Shown here one piece after another: positions 1 to 5,028 of a DNA stretch of 8,556 nucleotides (positions within the stretch are counted from its first letter, which is position 1; each line of letters starts with the position of its first letter). The position numbers were made by a program, and so were the translations under genes. The DNA is taken from contig PEXF01000026.1 in NCBI GenBank assembly GCA_002779205.1, positions 1,001 through 9,556 on the forward strand, in the 5' to 3' direction. The stretch is from Candidatus Hydromicrobium americanum. GTDB lineage: Bacteria; Actinomycetota; Humimicrobiia; Humimicrobiales; Humimicrobiaceae. The notes below the pieces were generated by a model. That model did not search any database. It saw nothing but the letters and a program-made list of their open reading frames with translations, and had not been told where the DNA came from.

Positions 1-1
1 T

Positions 2-589
2 TTCCTTAGACCCAGCAATGATATAAAGGAAATGCTTAATAAAAATGGGGTTACAAATAAACTTGGGATGCTGGATGAAGAATTTGAAAAAGGAATGGTA
101 ATGTTCAGAGGAAAACATTACTCATTAGCTATAAATAATTTTAATGCTGTTTTAAATTTAAGTCAGAGGCATATTAAAGCGCAGGAATATAGAGCTAAAG
201 CACAGGAAGCAGTAAACAAGGGTGAAGATGTTCCATTAGTAGAAGAACCTCCTATAGAAGAGGAAGAGATTCAAGAGGTGCCGGAAAAAGAAATGAGTGA
301 GACCGAAGAAAGTAAGGCAGGGTCAGCAGCATTAGGCTTAACAATAATAATACTTGCTATAGTACTGCCAATATTATTTGTAATAATAATTGTGGTGGTT
401 ATTGTGGTATTAGTAAAAAGAAGAAGTGTCCCAACCAAAACAGAAACTCCAAAAGCTGCACCAACTATCAAAGAAGGAAAGCCTAAAAAAGAAGAGTCTA
501 AGGAAAAAGTAAAGTATTGTCCATCTTGTGGAAATAAAGTTGAGGAGGGTCAGAAATTCTGCAGTAGTTGTGGAGGTAAATTGTCTTAA
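2..589 (+). CDS. TPR / transmembrane / zinc-ribbon protein (5' partial)
   Basis: The frame is open to the left window edge, so the gene probably starts upstream. An ATG at 32 exists, but the purine-rich AAAGGA lies one base before it, too close to serve as a ribosome site. The residues encoded before that ATG (LRPSND) also read like the end of a TPR unit. Numbering from the ATG at 32, residues about 18-60 resemble one TPR helix pair, 65-95 form a very acidic Glu/Pro linker, and 99-128 are one long hydrophobic membrane segment followed by KRR. A Lys-rich linker then leads to a C-terminal zinc ribbon with two CxxC pairs (C163/C166 and C177/C180). The basic residues after the membrane segment suggest that the ribbon is cytoplasmic (inference). 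The family and function are not recognised; a scaffold or assembly role is only a guess. It is separated from ilvD by a terminator and is probably unrelated to it. Confidence 0.8.
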   Translation, partial: FLRPSNDIKEMLNKNGVTNKLGMLDEEFEKGMVMFRGKHYSLAINNFNAVLNLSQRHIKAQEYRAKAQEAVNKGEDVPLVEEPPIEEEEIQEVPEKEMSETEESKAGSAALGLTIIILAIVLPILFVIIIVVVIVVLVKRRSVPTKTETPKAAPTIKEGKPKKEESKEKVKYCPSCGNKVEEGQKFCSSCGGKLS

Positions 590-613
590 AGTAAATTTTT
601 TAATTTAAAAAAT

Positions 614-651
614 AGGGTTCGAGTTAATAAAGCTTGAGCCCTGTTTTTTTT
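614..651 (+). terminator. Intrinsic terminator after the TPR/zinc-ribbon gene
   Basis: A 10-bp stem pairs 614-623 (AGGGTTCGAG) with 633-642 (CTTGAGCCCT), including two G-U pairs, around a 9-base loop. One G and eight T residues (644-651) follow. It starts 25 bases after the stop codon. The A-rich run before the stem could pair with the T run, so it may also work in reverse. Confidence 0.88.
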
Positions 652-661
652 ACTATTTTAA

Positions 662-690
662 TTGTTTTAGTAGTATATATATGATATTAT
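662..690 (+). promoter_or_regulatory. Candidate distal promoter for the ilvD leader
   Basis: TTGTTT (662-667) and TATTAT (685-690) are separated by 17 bases, a fair sigma-70 match with the -10 element 5/6. It lies just after the upstream terminator. If used, the transcript would carry about 300 untranslated bases before ilvD, including all the inverted repeats. AT-rich DNA gives such matches by chance, so confidence is modest. Confidence 0.35.
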
Positions 691-720
691 TTTTAATTAA
701 ATAAATTTTCAATAGTTATT

Positions 721-870
721 ATGGATACGAGAAAAGGAAGTTTTCCAGATAAACTTAAAAATGAGTTTTTTAAAACTCATTTTACCGGTAACACAAATAC
801 TACCGGTCTTTCCCTATGGATTCTTTTAATTTTAATCTATCTGCTGCTTTTGGTCGGTATTCTATCCTAA
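721..870 (+). CDS. Possible Leu/Ile-rich leader peptide or small membrane protein (49 aa)
   Basis: An ATG frame of 49 codons ends in TAA at 868-870, 128 bases before ilvD. The first half is charged and polar. Residues 30-49 contain ten Leu, four Ile and one Val and could form a membrane helix. A run of branched-chain codons upstream of a branched-chain biosynthetic gene recalls attenuator leader peptides such as IlvL and LeuL of enterics. Against this, no clear ribosome site precedes the ATG, and T-rich DNA yields hydrophobic frames by chance. A second short frame (761-829, 22 codons, with ILPVTQILPV) is similarly rich in Leu/Ile/Val, which shows how composition drives the signal. The opposite strand is also open here. 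This is a hypothesis rather than a firm gene. Confidence 0.22.
   Translation: MDTRKGSFPDKLKNEFFKTHFTGNTNTTGLSLWILLILIYLLLLVGILS
757..783 (-). terminator. 12-bp inverted repeat, terminator-like on the minus strand
   Basis: AAAATGAGTTTT (758-769) and AAAACTCATTTT (772-783) are perfect inverted copies separated by two bases. On the minus strand the stem runs into five T residues, 17 bases after the minus-strand stop at 800. On the + strand no T run follows. The stem is AT-rich, so any termination may be weak. Confidence 0.35.
783..807. repeat. Paired TACCGGT repeats able to form a hairpin
   Basis: TACCGGT occurs at 783-789 and 801-807. ACCGGTA (784-790) can pair with TACCGGT (801-807) over a 10-base loop. 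ACCGGT is itself a palindrome, so the pair could equally be two protein-binding sites 18 bases apart. No T run follows. Confidence 0.45.
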
Positions 871-873
871 TTT

Positions 874-912
874 CAGGACAAATATTGTCTTTTGCATTGT
901 ATAATTGTCCTG
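874..912 (+). promoter_or_regulatory. Mutually exclusive stems in the ilvD leader (possible attenuator)
   Basis: CAGGACAA (874-881) pairs perfectly with TTGTCCTG (905-912), with three more pairs (883-885 with 901-903) after one mismatch. The same GACAA (877-881) can instead pair with TTGTC at 885-889 in a small hairpin. The longer stem is followed only by a mixed T-rich stretch (913-923), so it is not a textbook terminator. The switch begins four bases after the stop of the 49-codon frame, a position that would suit ribosome-coupled control (inference). Confidence 0.3.
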
Positions 913-925
913 TAAATTCTTTTAT

Positions 926-942
926 AAGTATTTCAAATACTT
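926..942. promoter_or_regulatory. 17-base perfect palindrome, candidate operator for ilvD
   Basis: AAGTATTTCAAATACTT is an 8-bp inverted repeat around a single C. It covers the -35 position of the TATAAT at 952-957, which is where a repressor would block RNA polymerase. The inner TTTCAAATA recurs inverted at 963-971 (TATTTGAAA). The binding protein is unknown. Confidence 0.4.
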
Positions 943-951
943 GTTGTATTA

Positions 952-957
952 TATAAT
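952..957 (+). promoter_or_regulatory. Candidate proximal -10 element for ilvD
   Basis: A perfect TATAAT lies about 42 bases before the TTG start. No good -35 sits 16-18 bases upstream (TATTTC at 929-934), so it would need an activator or may be fortuitous. Transcription from here would give a leader of about 35 bases and bypass the upstream stems. Confidence 0.35.
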
Positions 958-959
958 TG

Positions 960-974
960 AAATATTTGAAAATT
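960..974. promoter_or_regulatory. CodY-box-like sequence
   Basis: AAATATTTGAAAATT matches 12 of 15 positions of the CodY consensus AATTTTCWGAAAATT. It would fall at the transcription start of the proximal promoter. CodY controls ilv and leu genes in Firmicutes, but whether this organism has CodY is unknown and AT-rich DNA gives near matches by chance. Confidence 0.2.
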
Positions 975-985
975 AATTTCTTAAG

Positions 986-994
986 AGAGGGAGG
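986..994 (+). promoter_or_regulatory. Ribosome binding site that sets the ilvD start
   Basis: AGAGGGAGG is the strongest Shine-Dalgarno match in the region. It lies four bases before TTG at 999 and 19 bases before the ATG at 1014. The site therefore favours TTG, even though the gap is slightly short. Confidence 0.7.
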
Positions 995-998
995 AAAA

Positions 999-2657
999 TT
1001 GAGAAGTGATAGTATGAAAAAGGGGATTGCAAGACTACCCCACAGGTCGATTTTTAAGTCTTTAGGATATACTGATGAAGAAATAAGCAGGCCCATAATC
1101 GGAGTTGTGAATTCAGCAAATGAATTAATACCGGGCCATATGCATCTTGATAGTATTGCTGAAGCAGTTAAAGCAGGAATCAGGATAGCCGGAGGTACAC
1201 CACAGGAATTTTCGACGATAGGCGTGTGTGACGGAGTGGCTATGAATCATGTTGGAATGAAATATTCTCTTGCCACAAGGGAAATAATAGCAGATAGCAT
1301 AGAAGCAGTATCTATGGCGCATCCTTTTGATGGGCTGGTTCTGATTTCATCCTGCGATAAAATTGTCCCGGGAATGATTATGGCAGCACTCAGGTTAAAC
1401 GTTCCTTCAATTATGATAAGCGGCGGACCGATGCTGGCAGGAAAATTCAAAGGCGAGGACATTGATTATAATACTTGCTACGAAGCTATCGGGAAATATA
1501 AAAAGGGTAAATACACTGATGAGGATTTGAGAGAAATAGAGGAAGAAGCCTGCCCTACTTGCGGCAGCTGTTCAGGAATGTTTACAGCTAATTCAATGAA
1601 CTGTCTATCAGAGGCAATAGGAATCGCATTGCCCGGAAACGGTACTATTCCGGCCTTTTATTCCAAAAGATTAAGATTGGCTAAGATAGCCGGAATGAAG
1701 ATTATGGAACTTGTAAATAAAAATATTAAACCAAAAGATATTGTAACCATAGATGCAGTTAAGAATGCGCTTGCAGTTGATATGGCGCTTGGCTGCTCAA
1801 CCAATACCATCCTGCATCTGCCGGCGATTGCTAATGAAGCCGGAGTTGATTTTAACCTGGAAATGGTAAACGAAATAAGTAACAGGACACCTAATTTATG
1901 CAGGTTAAGCCCGGCCGGTAAACATCATCTTGAAGATCTGTACAGCGCTGGCGGAGTAGAAGCAGTAATGAATGAACTTCTAAAAAACGGATTGATTAAT
2001 GGCGAGCTCGAAACTGTTAGCGGGAAAAAAGTAAAGGAAAATATATCAGGTTCTAAGATTTTAAATAAGGAAGTTATAAGAGAAGTTTCCAATCCTTATA
2101 TTAAAGATGGCGGTATTGCCATTTTATGGGGTAATCTTGCTCCTGAAGGATGCGTGGTAAAAAGATCAGCTGTAGATCCTTCAATGTATCACCATATGGG
2201 TAAAGCCAGAATATTTAATAGCGAAGAAGAATCATTAGAAGCAATAATGAATGGAAAAATAAATTCCGGAGATGTGATAGTAATAAGATATGAAGGGCCT
2301 AAAGGCGGGCCCGGAATGCGGGAAATGCTTGCTCCGACATCAGCTATTGCCGGAATTGGTCTGGATAAAGAAGTTGTCTTAATTACAGACGGTAGATTTT
2401 CAGGTGCTACAAGGGGGGCTTCTATTGGACACGTGTCACCTGAAGCTCAGGCTGGAGGTCCCATTTGTATTGTGGAAGAAGGAGATATTATTGAAATAGA
2501 TATACAGGAAAATAAGATAAATCTACTTTTAAGTGATGAAGAGATAAAGAAGAGGATTGGTAAATGGAATCCTCCAGATATAAAAATAAAGGAAGGTTAT
2601 CTTGCTAGATATTCAAGGCTTGTAACTTCAGCTGCAAAAGGAGCTGTACTTAAATAA
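999..2657 (+). CDS. ilvD: Dihydroxyacid dehydratase
   Basis: IlvD removes water from 2,3-dihydroxyisovalerate or 2,3-dihydroxy-3-methylvalerate to give the keto acid precursors of valine, leucine and isoleucine, in the cytoplasm, using an Fe-S cluster. The start chosen is TTG at 999, which gives 552 residues, normal for the family, and an N-terminus (RSDSMKKGIARLPHRS) that matches the usual RS.N.KKG form. The in-frame TTG at 957 lacks a ribosome site. Visible motifs are CDGVAM (C77), CDKIVPGM (C119), the cysteine-rich CPTCGSCSGMFTANSMNC at 185-202, and the C-terminal GPKGGPGM and TDGRFSG blocks shared with Edd. The early block reads NSANELIPGH rather than the PCN form, so the third cysteine of [2Fe-2S] enzymes is missing. 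That points to the E. coli-like oxygen-sensitive [4Fe-4S] type (inference). It is 112 bases from ilvB and may form its own transcript. Confidence 0.96.
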   Translation: MRSDSMKKGIARLPHRSIFKSLGYTDEEISRPIIGVVNSANELIPGHMHLDSIAEAVKAGIRIAGGTPQEFSTIGVCDGVAMNHVGMKYSLATREIIADSIEAVSMAHPFDGLVLISSCDKIVPGMIMAALRLNVPSIMISGGPMLAGKFKGEDIDYNTCYEAIGKYKKGKYTDEDLREIEEEACPTCGSCSGMFTANSMNCLSEAIGIALPGNGTIPAFYSKRLRLAKIAGMKIMELVNKNIKPKDIVTIDAVKNALAVDMALGCSTNTILHLPAIANEAGVDFNLEMVNEISNRTPNLCRLSPAGKHHLEDLYSAGGVEAVMNELLKNGLINGELETVSGKKVKENISGSKILNKEVIREVSNPYIKDGGIAILWGNLAPEGCVVKRSAVDPSMYHHMGKARIFNSEEESLEAIMNGKINSGDVIVIRYEGPKGGPGMREMLAPTSAIAGIGLDKEVVLITDGRFSGATRGASIGHVSPEAQAGGPICIVEEGDIIEIDIQENKINLLLSDEEIKKRIGKWNPPDIKIKEGYLARYSRLVTSAAKGAVLK

Positions 2658-2668
2658 TTTTATTGATT

Positions 2669-2734
2669 TTTTAAGTGTTTTATTTTTAAAAAAGAATAAA
2701 AAAATGATATAATTATCAAATCATTTTAAGTGTT
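2669..2734. repeat. Direct repeats flanking the ilvB promoter
   Basis: TTTTAAGTGTT occurs at 2669-2679 and 2724-2734, 55 bases apart, one copy on each side of the -35/-10 pair. Between them AAAATGAT (2701-2708) and ATCATTTT (2720-2727) form an inverted repeat, and TGATATAATTATCA (2705-2718) is a palindrome centred on the -10. They may be binding sites; in such AT-rich DNA this is tentative. Confidence 0.35.
2685..2713 (+). promoter_or_regulatory. Candidate promoter for the ilvB operon
   Basis: TTTAAA (2685-2690, 4/6 to the -35 consensus) and a perfect TATAAT (2708-2713) are exactly 17 bases apart. The start would be near 2720, leaving about 50 untranslated bases. No convincing terminator separates ilvD from ilvB, so this may be an internal promoter added to read-through. 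Confidence 0.5.
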
Positions 2735-2769
2735 ATAAAGTTGTTACAAATAAAGGGAGTGAAATTATT

Positions 2770-4479
2770 ATGGGTAAAATTGCCGGAGCACAAATGATAA
2801 TAAAATGTTTAAAGGAAGAGGGAGTAGAAGTAATATTCGGATATCCTGGCGGCAAAGTAATTCCTCTGTATGACGCATTATTTGACAGTGACATAAGACA
2901 CATACTTGTAAGGCATGAACAGGGAGCGGCACATGCAGCGGACGGTTATGCAAGGGTAACAGGAAAAACCGGAGTTTGTATTGCTACTTCAGGTCCGGGT
3001 GCTACTAACCTGGTTACCGGTATTGCAAATGCGCATATGGATTCGATACCAATAGTGGCTATAACCGGGCAGGTGGGTACGGCTCAGATTGGAACCGATG
3101 CATTTCAGGAAGCGGATATAACCGGTATAGCTGCGCCTATAACCAAGCATAATTATCTGGTAAAAGATGTTAAAGAATTACCCAGAGTAATAAAAGAAGC
3201 TTTCATAATAGCATCTACGGGCAGACCGGGTCCGGTTTTAATTGATATTCCGGTTGATATAACAACTGATTTGATAGATGAGAATTTTAAGGTGGATATA
3301 AGTCTGCCAGGATATAAACCTACGCTTAAAGGTAACCTAAAGCAGGTTAAACAGGCGGCAAAAAAAATAACCGAAAGTAAAAAGCCTGTGATTTTTGCCG
3401 GAGGAGGAGTAATCTCCTCCGGGGCAAGTGATATCTTAAGGAAATTTGTAAAGGTTGCGAAAATTCCGGTTATCACCTCACTTTTAGGAATGGGTTCATT
3501 TCCTGAAACTGGTGAGTTATCCTTAAGTATGGCTGGCATGCATGGAACCAAATATGCAAATCTCGCTTTTACCGAAGCAGACCTTATAATTGCAGTAGGG
3601 GTTAGGTTTGACGACAGGGTTACCGGTAAATTATCAGAGTTTGCGCCAAATGCTGATGTAATCCATATAGATATTGATCCTGCAGAAATTGGTAAAAATA
3701 TCAAAGTACTTATTCCTATTGTAGGGGATGCAAAGATTGTTCTTACGGATTTAAAAAGCGAATATGAAAAGTATATTGAAAAGAAAGGAATTCCTGACCG
3801 GGAGCAGTGGCTGTCAAGGATTAAGAAACTTAAAGAGGATTATCCGCTTAAATATGATCGGAATTCCAATAAGGTTAAGCCAGCCTATGTTGTGGAAAAA
3901 ATTTATGAGCTGACCAAAGGTGATGCTATAATCTGCACTGAAGTAGGCCAGAATCAGATGTGGGCTGCTCAGTATTACAAATTTACCAAACCCAGAACGC
4001 TGGTTTCTTCTGGAGGTCTTGGCACTATGGGATTTGGCCTGCCTGCATCAATTGGCGCAAAAATAGGTAGACCGGATAAAACAGTAATAGATATAGCCGG
4101 TGACGGCAGTATACAGATGGTATCACAAGAACTTTCTACAGCGGTTACCAATAAAATAAATATAAAAATTATGCTTCTTAATAACGGTTATCTGGGTATG
4201 GTAAGACAGTGGCAGCAAATTTTCTTTAAAGGAAGGTATTCGCATACCTGCATCGATAATAGTGTTGATTTTGTGAAGCTTGTAGAAGCATACGGTGGGG
4301 TTGGCTTCAGGGTTAAGAAAAAGGAAGAGGTTGAAAGCGCTATAAAGAAGGCTCTGGAGATAAACAACCTGGTGCTGGTAGATTTCTGGATAGACAGAGA
4401 GGAAAATGTCTACCCTATGGTAGCGCCGGGTTCCCCTATAAGTGAAATGTTAGAAAGTGAAATGTTAGAAGGTGTATAG
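2770..4479 (+). CDS. ilvB: Acetolactate synthase (AHAS), large catalytic subunit
   Basis: This thiamine diphosphate (ThDP) enzyme condenses two pyruvates into acetolactate, or pyruvate with 2-ketobutyrate into acetohydroxybutyrate, the first common step to branched-chain amino acids. Its 569 residues are the usual length. The N-terminal pyrimidine-binding domain (about 4-165) carries the catalytic glutamate E50 in RHEQGAAHAADGYAR. The middle domain holds RFDDRVTGK, typical of the FAD-containing anabolic enzyme rather than the catabolic one. The C-terminal domain has the ThDP/Mg motif GDGS (444-447) ending in NN (471-472), then GMVRQWQ, whose Trp lies at the herbicide-contact position of the family. 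The ribosome site GGGAG (2755-2759) is 10 bases before the ATG. The last codons contain a perfect tandem duplication (SEMLE twice). ilvN follows after 18 bases, so the two subunits are made together. Confidence 0.97.
   Translation: MGKIAGAQMIIKCLKEEGVEVIFGYPGGKVIPLYDALFDSDIRHILVRHEQGAAHAADGYARVTGKTGVCIATSGPGATNLVTGIANAHMDSIPIVAITGQVGTAQIGTDAFQEADITGIAAPITKHNYLVKDVKELPRVIKEAFIIASTGRPGPVLIDIPVDITTDLIDENFKVDISLPGYKPTLKGNLKQVKQAAKKITESKKPVIFAGGGVISSGASDILRKFVKVAKIPVITSLLGMGSFPETGELSLSMAGMHGTKYANLAFTEADLIIAVGVRFDDRVTGKLSEFAPNADVIHIDIDPAEIGKNIKVLIPIVGDAKIVLTDLKSEYEKYIEKKGIPDREQWLSRIKKLKEDYPLKYDRNSNKVKPAYVVEKIYELTKGDAIICTEVGQNQMWAAQYYKFTKPRTLVSSGGLGTMGFGLPASIGAKIGRPDKTVIDIAGDGSIQMVSQELSTAVTNKINIKIMLLNNGYLGMVRQWQQIFFKGRYSHTCIDNSVDFVKLVEAYGGVGFRVKKKEEVESAIKKALEINNLVLVDFWIDREENVYPMVAPGSPISEMLESEMLEGV
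4441..4470 (+). repeat. Perfect 15-base tandem duplication inside the ilvB 3' end
   Basis: AGTGAAATGTTAGAA occurs twice back to back (4441-4455 and 4456-4470), encoding SEMLE-SEMLE just before the terminal GV. The copies are identical, which fits a recent slippage event. The reading frame is kept because the unit is five codons. Confidence 0.95.
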
Positions 4480-4497
4480 AGGGAAAAAGGTGATATT

Positions 4498-4980
4498 ATG
4501 AATCATATCATTTCAGTTTTAGTTGAAAACAAAGCAGGGGTGTTGGCAAAGATATCCGGACTATTCAGCAGAAGAGGTTTTAACATTGAAAGCTTGGCAG
4601 TAGGCCCAACCGATGATGAAAAGATTTCCAGAATTACCCTGTCAGTGAACGCGGAAGAGCACAGTATTGAGCAGATCGTAAAACAGCTTTACAAACTGAT
4701 AAATGTAATAAAGATTCAAGAACTGGACCCCTTAAATATTGTGGAAAGAGAACTGGTTCTTATTAAAGTAAGTGCCGATTCTAAAACCAGACCTGAGATA
4801 CTGGAAATAGTTAGTGTTTTTCGGGCAAATATTGTAGATGTGGGTAAAAAAACTATAATGATTGAAATTACCGGAAACAGCAGTAAGGTAAAAGCGCTGG
4901 AAGACCTGCTCAGACCATTCGGGATACTTGAGCTGGTCAGAACGGGTAAAATTGCCTGCAGCAGAGGAAGCAAAAGTTAA
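4498..4980 (+). CDS. ilvN: Acetolactate synthase, small regulatory subunit
   Basis: This subunit activates IlvB and gives feedback inhibition by valine. Its 160 residues match E. coli IlvH in length and layout. The N-terminal ACT domain (about 3-75) begins ISVLVENKAGVLAKISGLFSRR, then GFNIESLAVGPT. N11, G14 and N29 fall exactly at the IlvH positions linked to valine binding, so valine control is probably intact (inference). The second domain (about 83-158) is the usual small-subunit C-terminal domain, with FRANIVDVG, LLRPFGILELVRTG and the closing SRG. AAAGGTGA just upstream is the ribosome site. It lies between ilvB and the aminotransferase gene with short gaps of 18 and 48 bases, so all are probably cotranscribed. 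By similarity and length it could equally be called ilvH. Confidence 0.96.
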   Translation: MNHIISVLVENKAGVLAKISGLFSRRGFNIESLAVGPTDDEKISRITLSVNAEEHSIEQIVKQLYKLINVIKIQELDPLNIVERELVLIKVSADSKTRPEILEIVSVFRANIVDVGKKTIMIEITGNSSKVKALEDLLRPFGILELVRTGKIACSRGSKS

Positions 4981-5028
4981 CAGTACTGATACAAATATTT
5001 TAGAGTCATAGGAAAGGAGAATTTAATA

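Larger units (their letters stand above)
800..955 (-). pseudogene. Coding-like minus-strand stretch without a start (possible gene remnant)
   Basis: Read on the minus strand, the frame ending in TAG at 802-800 is open for about 50 codons inside the gap and on into antisense of ilvD. The reading is purine-rich and of ordinary composition (for example FEILIKEF, IEYRPKAADRLK), like the real proteins of this window. No ATG, GTG or TTG start was found inside the gap; the first ATG is at 1096, within ilvD. A hairpin that ends in a T run on this strand (783-757) lies just past the stop. It may be the tail of an eroded gene, or simply the antisense of a T-rich leader. No family is recognised. Confidence 0.2.
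590..998. other. Long intergenic / leader region before ilvD
   Basis: This 409-base gap holds no gene that can be called with confidence. In order it contains the terminator (614-651), a candidate promoter (662-690), a short + strand frame (721-870), a 12-bp inverted repeat (758-783), a paired TACCGGT repeat (783-807), mutually exclusive stems (874-912), a 17-base palindrome (926-942), a perfect TATAAT (952-957), a CodY-box-like sequence (960-974) and the ilvD ribosome site. A T-box riboswitch was looked for because these often control such genes, but its conserved GGGTGG-type motif is not present. Confidence 0.7.

Noticed and set aside
590..998. T-box riboswitch before ilvD
   Set aside because: The conserved T-box core (GGGTGG-type) and a following strong terminator with a T run are absent.
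957..998. N-terminal extension of IlvD from TTG 957
   Set aside because: There is no ribosome site before it, the added residues do not match the family, and it would overlap the proximal -10 element and the ilvD ribosome site.
2667..2693. Terminator between ilvD and ilvB (TTTTTTAA paired with TTAAAAAA)
   Set aside because: The stem is entirely A-T with no GC core, so termination is unlikely.
3153..3704. 183-codon minus-strand frame inside ilvB
   Set aside because: It is fully antisense to a well-conserved gene, is low in complexity (Ser/Ile/Leu-rich) and has no recognisable motif.
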